Below, piece after piece: positions 12,712-24,469 of a stretch of 64,000 nucleotides of DNA. How positions within the stretch are numbered: position 1 is the stretch's first letter; each line of letters opens with the position of its first letter. Below the pieces are notes generated by a model that was given only the letters and a program-made list of their open reading frames with translations, did no database searches and had not been told where the DNA came from. The position numbers and the translations under genes were made by a program. The stretch lies in contig JAZBRS010000075.1 of NCBI GenBank assembly GCA_037176725.1, positions 70,372,001 to 70,436,000 on the forward strand, given 5' to 3'. Source of the stretch: Posidonia oceanica (taxonomy: Eukaryota; Streptophyta; Magnoliopsida; Alismatales; Posidoniaceae).

Positions 12712-13025
12712 GAAGTCGCTTGGACACGGGAAATCAGGTGTGGGACTATAACACGCACACACATGGAGTCTTTTCCTCAAAAGAAAGAGTTGGGTATTTA
12801 CTTCTCAATGTTGCTTTAATTTCCCAACATAGTTGCATGTGTCAGTGTACCATGCCCGAGTGGAAAATCACGACAATTACGGGTTGATTACGAGGCTTCT
12901 AAATTGGAATTTTTGACTCAATATTCTTTTTTTCATCTCATAATTCACTAAATACTTCTGATATTCAGACATTTCTTTCAAAATCCTTACTGTTTCTAAC
13001 TCTTTATCTGACTATCCTTAAGTAA
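12712..13025. repeat. Segmental duplication copy B, first piece
   Basis: It matches copy A from about 88 to 360, including 'gtcttttcctcaaaagaaag', 'tttcccaacat.gttgcatgtg' and 'gaggcttctaaattgg'. Homology stops at 13022-13025, where the Harbinger-like element begins, and resumes at 29898. A is uninterrupted at that point (about 357-360). Confidence 0.85.
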
Positions 13026-13194
13026 GAATGCATTTAGGGTGGTTAATAGGAGAAGCTAGCTTTTGGGTTATTTTTCAGAAACTAGATTTTCGGTCATTTG
13101 TCAAAAGCCAACTTCTGCTTGCATAACAGAAGTTTATTTGGCAAAACAATGATCCATTGTGGATTCTATCTTCTTATTTGTGTTAAAAGACAAA

Positions 13195-13539
13195 TATATC
13201 CTTCGCCTCCCCTTCCATGCTTTCTTTCTCTCAACCCCCGATGCCTCCTTCCAGATGTCTCTCTCTTTCTCTCGCCTCCGATGCCTCCTTCCAAGTCTCT
13301 CTCTCGTTCGATCTACTCTTCCCCTCCCCCTCCATGCTCTCTCTCTCCCCCCGACACCTCCTTCCTGACCTCTCTCTCTGTGTCACCCTCCGATCTACCA
13401 TTTCCCCTCCCCCTACACGCTCTCTCTCTCTCGCCCCTGACGTCAGAAGATTCCAGACGTTGTCTCTCTCCTTTCCGGTGGTGAAATCGTTCGACCTATC
13501 CTTCCCCTCCCCCTACACACACACTCTGTCTCTCTCGCT
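13195..13539. repeat. Degenerate pyrimidine-rich tandem repeat, continued at 16854
   Basis: Imperfect units contain 'cttcccctccccctacac', 'ctctctctctcgcccc' and 'gacacctccttcc'. The array stops at the CACTA left end and continues after that element's right end: 'ccctccgatctaccatt' occurs at 13388 and at 16855. This shows the CACTA inserted into the array. Frames read across it are low-complexity and not genes. Confidence 0.8.
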
Positions 13540-16500
13540 CACTACTAGAATTTCTGAGTTTAACGAAGACATCTCGCGAGGACATAGCGAGGAAATGTCC
13601 TCACAATATCCTAGCGAGGAATTTGCGAGGAAATGTACTCGCAATGCCCTTGATAATCAGCCTTAAAATTTTCACGCACAAGGTCTTATTCCCTCTCATC
13701 TTTGATTCCGTTCCCACTCCTCCGAAATCCCCACGACTTCCCCCCAAACCGACGAAACCCAAACCCTTACTCTCTACTTCTTCCTCCCCTTCCTCCAAAT
13801 CCACTACCCTCTCCTCCACCCTTTCCTCCGCAGTCTGCACGCAGCCTCTCCTCCTTCCTTCCTTTCTTTCCACCTCCGCACCCTCTCCTCCTCCTCGCCA
13901 CCGAATCCTCTCTACCTCCTCGCCGACGTCACAAGTCTCTCATCCTCCTCCTTGCTTCTCCTCCTCCTTGATCGCCGTGGATTGCTTGAGTTGTTCTTCT
14001 GGCAAAAAAAAAAGGGAATCCCTAATCTCTCTTCTCTTCTCCGGTGGTGGTGGTAGTGGTGGATCTATACTGGAGATGGGGGATTTGAGCTCGTGGTTGA
14101 GGGCGATGGTGCAGATCTCGCCCTACACATATGCGACAATTGGGATCGCCATCTCCATCGGCGTTTCTGTGCTCGAAGCGGCCTGGTCACAACTGCCACT
14201 GCTCTTCTTTGGACTTTTTTTGGAACTTCGAAGGAAAAAGGCTTTATTTTTTTGTTTTCTTTTATTGACAAATCTATGGTTGATTGACTGTGTGCAGGGG
14301 GATCTATATAACAGGGAGCAGTTTGATTGGTGCTGCCATCAAGGCTCCAAGGATTACTTCTATGAACCTCATCAGGTGAGATCTCGACATTCTTGTTTTT
14401 GGTTTGTTGACTTGTTTTCAGTTTTAGATTATTACCTTTTCTGGGTCTTTTCGATTGAAGTTGCATATCGACTATTGTCTATTGCTGCTTGGATGTTGTT
14501 TATTCATTAGAGGAGGATATGTTTTTAACTGAAAAGGATGGGAACTTTTGTAGTTGTAGTGGTAGCAGTAGTAGTATAATCCTGTGAACTGTATAGTGAA
14601 TGGAGAACTTGAGTTTGATATCCTTTTTATTAGAAGAAAATCTAGTATCGAGACGTACGATTGACAGTAATGGATGTAATTTGATGACATCTCGTATATA
14701 TGGCCATTATTAGTTACCAAAGCCCCTTACATTGAGTCTTTCAAGAAAAAGATGTCCCTATTTGGAGAATGTTGATTGTTGAATATGGATTATCTTTGGT
14801 GGTATATTATGCTTTTGACTGGAGTTAACTTGATCCAATTTTCGGGTCCTTTCCTTGGAAGCTGTTTGATGTGAAAACAAAGAAGGCTATTAACTTATGT
14901 GATTTTCTGGATTTGTTGGGAAACTATAAAATAAATACCTAAGCTATTGGACAGCTAAAAATCTATGTAACCGTTCAAAACTTTTGAACAATGGGAATTT
15001 ACTAAAACACTGCAAATAAGTGACTGCTGATGGGTATGCGGCTGGGGATTTTCAATGGTAATTACACAAATCAGCAAAATCTAATTGGCAAACGTTCTTA
15101 ATGAAAATCATCTTCTCTCGGTATATCTTGGAATCTGTTGTCACCCAGTAACTAGAAGTTTCCAAGTTTCCATGCAAATTTTAGTTACTATCTTCTCCTT
15201 GGTTGAAGTCAGACTTTTCCTATAAAGATAACATATGTTATTGTCTACAAGCTTGTCCTTTTTTCAATCATTATATTTTGTCTAGTGGTCCTACAATCTG
15301 ATAGGTTGATGGTTATTACATTTGCAACTGTTGAAGCATTCATTAGTGTTTAGAAGTTTTTTAAATGTGTGTATTTTTTCTTATTTTCTTTTATTTCAAA
15401 TATGTCCATTGCACTCTGCAAGTTACATTCTTTTTAACAGTATTTGTATTCTCCATTTTAGATGTTTTTGTTTAGCTCGAAATTTGTATGTGAGTGGTTG
15501 ATTTTATTTCTTTCCTTATTGATTTGATTTCAACTTTCTGATAGACATGCGAGCTAGTATTTGAACTTTGTCCTTTTACACTGTTTGACATTATTTAATC
15601 ACCCTTTGGTCTAGTCGCTGCATACAACATATCATGAGCCAAAGGTAGTAATTTATATAGCCATTTGGTGTTAATAAACATTTATTTGTTGGAACTGCTG
15701 ATATATAGGTATGTGTATTTTTTGTTAATAAACATTTATTTTTTGGTAGTGTGTTTTTTTTCAATAGGCCGAAGTAATGCCTTCAGTTGATCATCTTGTA
15801 GCAACTGCCGATATATAAGTATGGGGCTTTCATATGAATCATAGGTTCGCGTCATAGTATATTGCATCTTTACGACCCTGGTATTCATAACCAAAGAATT
15901 AACCAATTTACATTTTAGGTCTAACATTCTATCAAGTTAATATTTGTTGCCCAAAAATCTCACATGTGTCCCCATGACAGTAGGTTAAAAACTAGTCAGA
16001 AGCAGCAGTAGCATTTCCATTTTCAACACCACACCTTTAAATTATCCATCCTCTTTTTTACTGAAAAGGGGTTGCCCCTTCTTTGAACCTGCAGAAACTA
16101 CTTTTCTGGGATATTCCTAAGGAAATTTCCACTACATTATGGCCATATTGGTCAGGAGAAGGCCAAGCCAAGTATCGCTCAAGCATAGACTGTTACAATT
16201 GAAATCATCCCACATGGAACTTCAAAAGGTAGTAATGTAAAATTATTGCTGGATCATCTTGACTTCACATCAAAGGAGGTATCTATTGTTGTCGTAAAGT
16301 TTTAAATAATTGTAAATTTGTTGTCAGATATCCTTCATATCACACCGAGGAGGTATTTATTATTTTCTCTCTTGGCACTTCCTTTCTTTTTCAGAAACTA
16401 CTCAAGTTCCACTACATAATACGTTTTTCTTCTAACAATAGGAAGCACTTTTGTTGGCTGTCTATTTGTCTATCTTGACTTCACATCAACATTTTAGCTA

Positions 16501-16853
16501 GTGAAATTTTAAGTTTTTTTTTAATTCTTTTTAAATTTCTACATGGTATGAAATATGTGTCTAACAGGAAATTTTAATTTTTTTTAAATTTATTTTAAAT
16601 TTCTACGAGGAAATAGCGTGTACATTGCGAGGAGATTGCAACTAATAGCGAAGACTTTGCGATGACTTTTTCTCCTCGCTAAGTCATTGCAAAATTTTTT
16701 GCGAGGACTTCCCTAGAAAATTTACTCACAAATGTCTTTTAGTGATTAAGCATTCTGTAAGGACTTTTTGTCATCACGAAGGTGATTAGCGAGGACATCG
16801 CGAAGACTTAGCAAGGACATCTATCCTCGCGATTTTCTGTTTTTCTAGTAGTG
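13540..16853. mobile_element. Pack-CACTA element carrying V-ATPase c'' exons
   Basis: Terminal inverted repeats CACTACTAGAA (13540-13550) and TTCTAGTAGTG (16843-16853) are perfect 11-mers of the CACTA (En/Spm) type. Subterminal DNA is filled with GCGAGGA / TCCTCGC motifs in both orientations (13560-13650 and 16600-16840). The 3-bp flanks are GCT and GCC, one mismatch from a target duplication. No CACTA transposase is present, so it is non-autonomous. It carries exons 1 and 2 of a vacuolar ATPase subunit c'' gene (14076-14375). From 14376 to about 16600 I see no further exon. Confidence 0.8.
14076..14375 (+). pseudogene. Captured 5' part of V-type proton ATPase subunit c'' (VHA-c'')
   Basis: Exon 1 (ATG 14076 to 14185) encodes SSWLRAMVQISPYTYATIGI followed by AISIGVSVLEAAW. 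Exon 2 (14297-14375) encodes GIYITGSSLIGAAIKAP then RITSMNLIS. The intron is GT (14186) to AG (14296), and another GT donor follows exon 2 at 14376. In the intact family this is the first membrane helix and first loop of the proteolipid of the V0 proton-translocating ring. The full protein is about 180 residues; only about the first 63 are here. One glycine of the conserved GAAW motif is Glu (LEAAW), consistent with relaxed selection. About 400 bp of pyrimidine-rich leader upstream may have been captured too. It lies wholly between CACTA ends. Confidence 0.85.
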
Positions 16854-17550
16854 GCCCTCCGATCTACCATTCCCCCTCCCACTACACACACTCTGTCTTT
16901 GTCGCCCCCGACACCTCCTTCCACCAGAGCAACATCGTCGTCATGGCTGGAGCACTATCATCATCCCCATCCTCTCGCGACGAGTCCTACTAGCCACATT
17001 ATTACCGGATCTGTCATTTGTCAAAGCAACAAGGTTCTTCAACGACTGATGAGGTAACATGCTGCTTACATACTTTGCAAAAATTGCTAGACCTAATCGT
17101 TCCTTTAATTTTAACTGAAAAAACTAGATCCAATTTGAGATTACCCGTGCATTCAGAGCTCCTGCTTCTTGAATTTAATAATTTTTATAATTTTCTTCTC
17201 AGCATTGTTTAGCTTGAATTCAGTTATTATATTTTTTCTTCTCAGTATTGTTTAGCTTGAAAATAGTAACTTTTAAATCATAATCCACTATTTCTAACTC
17301 CATCCAGCTATATGTTCTGAATCTAATGTCTTTAAGGAATGCAATAACAGCTCTGATTAATATTTTTTGTGAGTCCTATGTCTTCAATATGTTCTGAATC
17401 CAATTGCTTTTTGTGAGTAGATCTCTATTGTTTTATTATTGCTCTCAATAATGTTGTGTATGTCTTACTACTAATGAAAATTTTTATATTGTTTTACAAT
17501 GTCAACTAGGAGAAGGTCACCTTAATTTATCACCTTGTCTATCGAATACT
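16854..17550. other. Resumed tandem repeat and short exon-like stretch
   Basis: 16854-16925 continues the pyrimidine-rich array interrupted by the CACTA. The next part, to about 17050, has an exon-like stretch with serine-rich reading ending at a GATGAG/GTAACA donor-like junction. It might be the first exon of the zf-GRF gene that follows, but the joining frame has a stop, so this is a guess. 17060-17550 is AT-rich with nothing identifiable. Confidence 0.3.
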
Positions 17551-17551
17551 G

Positions 17552-17911
17552 CCTTATTGCAATTGTGGAGAACTAACTAGGAGATTGATGTAACACACAT
17601 CTCGAAATCTCAACCGTTGGTTTTACAATTGTGTAAGCATTACTTTAAATATGTTATAGCACAAAGCATTACTATCTTTCATATACGTTTACAATTGTAA
17701 TGTAGAAGAAAAACAATTGTCGATTCTTCCAATGGGAAAATAAAGAAGAAGAATTCCAAATAAAAGTCAAATTCAAAGATGAGGACGACACTAATGCAGA
17801 ATTTACTCCAAAGAAGAAAGTTGTGGCAGCAGTTAATTATGCATCAACACTACTTGAGAAGCTTTTGGTCTTACAGTTGAATGACTCATCTGATGACGAT
17901 TCTGGTTATTA
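17552..17911 (+). pseudogene. Small zf-GRF zinc-finger protein, broken
   Basis: Two exon-like pieces together make a GRF-type zinc finger. The first (17552 to about 17632) reads YCNCGELTRRLM, a stop, then HTSRNLNRWFYNC before GTAAGC. The second (about 17705-17911) reads KKNNCRFFQWENKEEEF and ends with an acidic tail after LLVLQLNDSSDDDSGY. The family pattern C-x-C-G, TS, NP/NL, RxFY-x-C, CxFFxW is visible with the expected spacing. Such short proteins are widespread in plant genomes and often multiply with repeats. The in-frame stop in the first piece makes a functional product unlikely unless the exon is read differently. Confidence 0.55.
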
Positions 17912-18073
17912 AAATTGTTGTTCAGTTGTAATGTTATCTAATGTTATCTACCTTGTTACCAGTATAATGGTATCAGCTATTAACAATGGTCTCTACCTTG
18001 TATGTATTGTTCTTCTTGTTATCTAATGTTATGCAATACTTCTTTTACTTTTATTTCTTATATATGCATTCAG

Positions 18074-18718
18074 TTTTTTTTTTTTTGGGCAATAGAAGAA
18101 ATTTTTATTTAAAATGCAAGAGTACAAAGAAATGATACACCTCATGCAGAGGATATGGACCCACTAATCACCAGTCTTGTTAGTTTGAAAAAACTCCTCT
18201 CCAAAACCCATGCCCTTGGGGAAAAAGAAGAGGAGAAAAAGACTAACATGTACTCTTCCTAGTTCGCAAACTAGGTACCCCCCCATCTATGAAGATTGCA
18301 TATGCCCCTAAGCTCCTTGGGTAACTCTATGAAGCCTAGATATTCAACATTCCTTCGGGACCTGCTGCCCTCCTTTGCCAAGAAATCAGCTGCCCCATTT
18401 CCTTCACGATAGCAATGAGAAATAGTGAAGGAAAACCTTCTCAGAATTTTGCACCACCATATATTACATTTCCAGTTGACAACAATCTTCTCCTGTAGCA
18501 TATTGACCACCTGAAGAGAATCAGACTCTATGGCTGGAACGTGTAAGCCATGCTCCTTACAAAGAACTAGAATGTCCCAGACAACCCTCATCTCTGCCTC
18601 ATTATTACTAATAGCTCCATAATAAGAAGAAAAAGCCAGGAGAACACGCCCCCGTTCATTCCTAACTAGGCCACCCCCTCCTACACCAGTCTCTGAAGAA
18701 GACCCATCCACGTTAGAT
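18074..18718 (-). mobile_element. 5'-truncated LINE with RNase H domain
   Basis: A run of 13 T at 18074-18086 is the poly(A) tail of a minus-strand insertion. Upstream on that strand, 18711-18271 is an open frame ending in the RNase H-like domain (RVT_3) found at the C-terminus of plant non-LTR elements: DGSSSETGVGGGGLVRN, NNEAEMRVVWDIL, AIESDSLQVVNML and GNGAADFLAKEG carry the acidic residues. The reverse transcriptase is missing because of 5' truncation. It adjoins the CACTA TNP2 exon at about 18718-18726. No target duplication was found. Confidence 0.85.
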
Positions 18719-20510
18719 TTGAAGTTGCTTTGTAGTCGTAAGGACTTACACCTGATAGATCATGCCAATGGAAAGACTGTAATGGCCAAGGGAAAGTACA
18801 CACTCGATAAGAATCAGATAAAGGAAGTGTGTGAGTGGGTAAGCAACTTGAAATTTCTAAACGGATATGCATCGAATATATCAAAACTTGTGGATCTCAA
18901 GAAATACACTTTCAAGGGAATGAAAAGCCACAATTGTCATGTGTTTATGGAGAGACTGCTTCCCTTTGCATTTAGAGGTTTGTTGCCTAAGCCTATTGTA
19001 GACGTACTTACAGATCTAAGTAATTTCTTCAAGGCCATTTGCTCCTCCAAATTTTTTATGAAAGACATGAAGACTTTAGAGGGAAATATTGTTCTCATAT
19101 TGTGCAAACTTGAAAAGATATTTCCGCTTGCCTTCTTCGACTCGATGGAACATCTCATGATCCACTTGCCTTACGAAGCCAAAGTTGGTGGACCAGTGCA
19201 ATATCGATGAATGTATCCTTTCGAGAGGTATATGCTATTTTAAAGAAAGTTTGTTCTTTTATTTGTTATTGTGAGCATTTTTATCTAATTTATCCACAGT
19301 TTTAATAGGTACATGTTTTTCTTGAAACGAAAAGTTCAGAATAAGAATAGAGTGGAAGGTTCAATAAGTGCACAATATATCTATGAAGAGGTTGCCACTT
19401 TTTATTCGAGATATTTCTCACCGGAGGTTGACACAATGCATAATCGAGTACAGAGGAATGATGATATGGTCGTTGAGGAACAAACGATATACTTTCTGTC
19501 TTTTATTCTAGTGCTCGTCCTTTTGGAAAGGCGAAAGAATGCCTACTAACCCGGAGCAAGAAAGTTGCTGTAGAGTTATATGTTCTTGACAATTGCGATG
19601 AAGTCGAACCATTTATCGAGTATTTATCGCTTTCTTTCTCGATATGTCCATTCAATAAATTTAAATAATGTATTATCTTACTATGTTATAAATTTTCAAT
19701 TGCAGGCAATTCAGAGAACAATTAATGGTCGACCGTCCTAGTCTAAAAGATGATGATATCTTGGACTTATTCAGGAAGACATTTCTTGAGTGGTTTAGAA
19801 GTCATGTAAACCAACTCGATCCTAGTCCTAAGCAAAATCTCTTAAAGGACTTGGCTTATGGTTCGATTTTCCAAGTAAAGTCGTATGGAGCATGCTTTGT
19901 AAATGGGTATCGATTTCACACACAAGAATATGGTGGAGGATTGACTACTCAAAATTCAGGGGTTATGGTGAACGGATCATGTTATGGAGAAGACCATATT
20001 GACTATTATGGTATCTTAAAAGAGATCATCGAGTTGGAATATTCCGGTGCAAATAAAGTGATATTGTTTCTTTGTGATTGGTATGACCCTAAGGAGGGAG
20101 TTACACATGACTTCAGGTATGATATTGTAGACGTTATACCAACTAAGTACTTGAGGAGATTTGAGTCATTTGTGTTAACTTCACAAGCTGATCAAGTCTG
20201 TTATGTACCTCAAGTTTCAAGAAAGAGGAAGAAAGATGAAGTTTTCACTGTGATGAAGATCAAAGCACGTGCCTACATTGCTATGGCCAATGAAGCTACA
20301 ATTAATGAGTTTGAAGACTTGTATCAACCTGATTACGAGCGTCCACAACCGATAGTTGTAGACCATGCTCTTGATCAAGTCTCTATAATTCCACCAAATT
20401 CAGTGTTGTGGCAAACTAAAGATGAAGAAGGAACATTTGTAGAAGATGAATGTGAAGATGATGAAGAATATGAACAAGAAGAGAGTGTTGACTATAGTGA
20501 TGAAGACTAA
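18719..20510 (+). pseudogene. CACTA transposase TNP2, C-terminal half (DUF4218 and DUF4216)
   Basis: Exon 18719 to about 19235 carries the DUF4218 pattern: YTLDKNQIKEVCEWVSNLK, MKSHNCHVFMERLLPFAFRG, LCKLEKIFPLAFFDSMEHLM and HLPYEAKVGGPVQYR, with a TGA at the place of a conserved Trp (19208-19210). Exon about 19308-19490 continues with YMFFLKRKVQNKNRVEGSI. Exon about 19515-19615 ends YVLDNCDEVEPFIE. Exon 19705-20510 is DUF4216: FLEWFRSHVNQLDPS, GSIFQVKSYGACFVNGYRFH, CDWYDPKEGV, with an acidic C-terminal tail. The N-terminal catalytic domain (Transposase_21) is absent; the coding abruptly adjoins the LINE. Without it no active transposase is possible. Confidence 0.88.
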
Positions 20511-20868
20511 GGAGATTTTTTTGTCATTTTGGTATATAGCTTCTTTATATTGCTTTGTAAACTCCTTATGCACTTGCATTCTATAGATATATACTGATAG
20601 TGACACATCGATATGTTTTTTGAATATATTTTTGTTTCTGAATTTTGATACATACCAACCAATTAAGATGATATAGAAAACTAACCACTTAGTTTAAATT
20701 CAGGTTCATCATGGCTTTCTTTCTCAGCATCATCGTCGTTATTGTGCTTGTAAGTATAATCAAGTAACTTGTTTAAATTCAGATATGATTTTCATATTGA
20801 TTCCTTATTTATTCAGCAAATTAGATGAATCTTACATGACTATTTTAATGTATTGTTTACGGTATTAG

Positions 20869-23800
20869 ATGGCCGGATTTGGTAGAGGTGGTCGACGCTC
20901 TAGTGGATCTGGTGGACGTGGTTCATCGGAGGATCGAGAGATCGATCCTAGTACTTTCACCACGGCTCAGTTGATTGAGCACATGCGTATATATGGTATA
21001 CCACTACCTCAGACCACTTATGTTGAGGCTCCCACCTCCCCTCTTGTGATTAGGCATAGTACTACTCCACAGAGTAGTGCTGCACGTCAGGTCCAGCCTG
21101 AGTTGCCTCCACCTCCAGCAGCAGCAGGTAATTAATATTATGAATTTGTAGTTTTTAGTCTTGATATTAAATATACTTACTGATATATGCATAATTTTAA
21201 TGATAATTAATAAGAACAACAACAAGGACGAGGATATGCTCAAGTTTCTCAGGGACCACGACCTCTTCTAGAGCTTGAGTCAGACGGGTAATTCATTTTT
21301 CTTTTTAATTTGGTGTTAGTCAACATTTTACTTATTTTCTGTGCTTAACTTGATTTAAATGCAGTAACTTCAAGAGGAGTAACAGGATCTCGTCTAAGAT
21401 CACAAGAATTTTAGATCTTATGCATCGACCATTGAGTACCGGTGGTCGCATTTGCATTCAGATGAGAAAGAAAGAATGTTTGATGCGCTATTGGTAATAA
21501 GTAATCCTTATCTTTAGCTTTAGTGTAAGTAATTAGTATATTAAATTAACAATGATGTTGGATTTTTACAGAGTAAGTTTACGCTTCACCTGGGTACACT
21601 AAGGAAGATTATCGTGTTCCTTTTACAAAATTAATTAAGAAAAGGACGAACGATATTTACTATAGGGCAAGGACACTTGCATTGGCAAAATTCCCTGAGC
21701 CTCACAATAATTATCAGGCAGCCAAGGCATTTCCTCCACACTGATGTACACAAGAGAGGTAATTAATATTTATACTAAATTGAAGTTATGTTTATTGTTG
21801 TATATATAGGAATTAACATATATATTGATGTTAAATGTTACAACTAGGTGGAATGGACTCTGTGATCTTTTTGTCACAGATGTAGAGTTCCAAAAAAGAT
21901 CTACAACGTGGAAGTCGAATCGCGGAAAGCAAGAAATTCGTTCTACGAGCGGATCAAGAAGCCACAACGACCTTCGAGCTGAGTTGGTAAGGATACTTTT
22001 ATCTTCCATGATTTGAGTTTTTGCTTTGAATTATACTAGGATTATTGCTGGTATTTGACCAAAATCTTATGCATATCAAATATGAATTTTAGACATTTCA
22101 TTACCAAGACTGCTTGAATTATTAGACTTAAAAGTCGATATAGACTATAGTTGGTTTCACTTGTTAGAATTTGTTCTTCCTCATTAATCTTGAAATGATT
22201 TCATTCCTGTACAATTTGAGTTTTTTTTTTAAATTTACTTTGAATCATACTAGGATCATTGCTGGATTTTCTAGCATTTGGTTTTTGAGCCATTTGCAAC
22301 TGTCGGTGTTTGTTTGTCTACGGGTGTCTAAGTAGGTTAGTCATACTGGTCAAGGGATTCACCAATTATGCAGTCAGACTCCTAGAGCATTTAGAGTCAT
22401 TTTTCGCTAACTTCTGCATTAAAGTAATGTGAAAAAAAATGGGAACAAGGGTCATGGGATCTGTGCTGATATGGCCTAAGAGTGTAACAGGTTGCTCTAA
22501 GTCTATTTAAATGCCATTGTCCCCAATTTACAACATTCGCCCTCAAATTAAATAGATCGCCGTAGCTATACTAGAACTGTTGAATTGGGTAGTGTGCCTG
22601 TGCAGATATTTGAGCTCAGACTTATACACATCACATGCCATTGCTCGAAAATACTGCCTCCAATGGATAATGACACATTTTTATCCTTTCAATTCGTTTT
22701 GTTTGTTTGTGGTAATACACATGTATCTGCATGATTGTTGGTGATAATTCATCTATTGGAGATCGAAACACGTTCCTTTATTTTGTTAGGCAGATTAGGA
22801 TTGTGTTAATGACAAGCAGCATGTTGGGCACATGGGATTGTTGGTGGTAATCCATCTGTTGGAGATCGAAACACATTCCTTTATTTTGTAAGACAGATAA
22901 GGACTGTAGTGTTAATGACAAGTAGCATGTTGGGCACATGGGATATTTTTTTTTAAATCTTATGTAAGTTAAAGAAGGAAGAACATGGTGCAGAATTATC
23001 TGTACCACTGAGGTTGAGCAATCCATAGTCCATACTAACATATGTGTCTCTTGTGTATATGAAAGAAATTGAAGTCTTCTCTCTGGAGTCTGGATGCATT
23101 TATGTGTTCAGGCATGGCACAGGAGAAGCACCTTCATGTGCGTTTGTTTTTGTTTCATTCAAAGCACACATGTACAGGAGAAACAAAGAGTAGTCTACGG
23201 GCGGGCACATGCTTGGGTAGTGTGCCTGTGCAGATCTAATGTTCACATTTACTTCAAAAATAAATGTAATGATTCCCTTTTTTTTAAAAAAATTTGCATA
23301 TAAATGTTATATTTCTCCTGTTATCTGTGAATCTTTTATCTTGGTTGTCTATTAAATTAATAACGTATATTTCAATTGTTACAGGCCGCTAAATTATGTA
23401 GAGAATCTACGGTGATAGAGTGGTGGACTGCATCCCATACTAATGGGTCGAAACAGATTTGGTCAACCCCATTTGCAAAGGATGTACTTGTAAGTAATCA
23501 TGGTTAGAATTAAAGTTGTTTTAATAATATACACTTCTATCTTATATCATCTCTAACTAACTTCTTGTGTTTATTTTTACAGGATAGGTACATCTTCTTG
23601 TTCGAAGAAAAATATAGGGACACTGATGTCACTGAACAACCAGCCTTTGACAAGAAACTTTGGAAATAAGTTTCGATGGAAAGGAATGTGGGATGTTCAT
23701 CAAGAAAGCAAGGCTTAGGTGGTCTTGATCCATACTACTCACAAGAGTCTACTGTTGGTTCTTCTGCGGCTTCTACGGTGCAGTATCCATTTTCAACTCA

Positions 23801-24199
23801 GGCCTCTGCTTCAATTGATCCCAATTTCTTCAGTTCCTAGTTGTCACAGATGGCGACTACATTGGAGGAGGGTTTAAGTGCCAAAATAAGCACAAAAATA
23901 AGGGATGAAATACATGCTTTGGAGGACCAACTTGTAAGGTAAAGTTTTATGTAGTTATAAATTTTTTGATATGCATTAATTGTTATATTGAATTTAACAT
24001 TATAATATAATCATTATCCATCATAACATATTGTAAGTTTGATTTTTATAATCAGAAGATACTTGGACGAGCAGAAAGTTGATTTGTCGAATGACGATGA
24101 GGAGGATTATGAGGAGTACACACATGATCGTTGCTCCATTCATGTATCTTCCTCAAAAGGTAAAGGAAAGCAAGTCGATAGAAGAAGAAGATGATTTGT
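20869..24199 (+). pseudogene. TNPA-like CACTA protein (Transposase_24 / Ptta family)
   Basis: Multi-exon remnant downstream of TNP2. In order: a Gly/Ser/Arg-rich start FGRGGRRSSGSGGRGSSEDR with PSTFTTAQLIEHMRIYGIPL (20869-21127), QQQGRGYAQVSQGPRPLLEL (about 21217-21286), an exon near 21363-21497, one at 21572-21760, the diagnostic WNGLCDLFVTDVEFQKRS with GSRSHNDLRAEL (about 21849-21987), AAKLCRESTVIEWWTASHTN (23384-23490), DRYIFLFEEKYRDTDVTEQP (23582-23670), a Ser-rich segment and DEIHALEDQLVR (to about 23940), and an acidic last exon. The WNxLCD...FQK...GSRS pattern is typical of the second CACTA protein, which in En/Spm binds subterminal repeats. Stops occur in several exons. Confidence 0.8.
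22738..22945. repeat. Tandem duplication of about 104 bp in a TNPA intron
   Basis: Units 22738-22840 and 22841-22945 share 'ggagatcgaaacac.ttcctt', 'gttaatgacaag.agcatg' and 'ttgggcacatggga'. They differ at a few sites, so the duplication is not very recent. Confidence 0.85.
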
Positions 24200-24469
24200 A
24201 TTATATCATTTTGACTTGTATAGGGACGAGTGACTTGTATTATATCATTTCAGTATTGTAATATCATGACTGTTGTGAACAAATGGATATGTAAAACCTT
24301 AATTATGTCGTAATATCAATTGATACTTTTTTTTTAAAATTTGTGGATGTGTAATGTATGTGTAAATTAATTTTTGTGAATGCATATGAATGTCATTTTA
24401 ACAGGTATTTTAATCTTAATTTTCGTGGATGTGGATGTAATAGTTTTATTTTTTTTCCCACTGCCCAGA

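Noticed and set aside
13098..13666. Overlapping Pro/Ser/Leu-rich frames as genes
   Set aside because: They are readings of a pyrimidine-rich tandem repeat in several frames and cross a CACTA boundary.
14076..14375. Native V-ATPase c'' gene
   Set aside because: Only the first two exons are seen, they lie between CACTA ends, and no later exons were found up to 16853.
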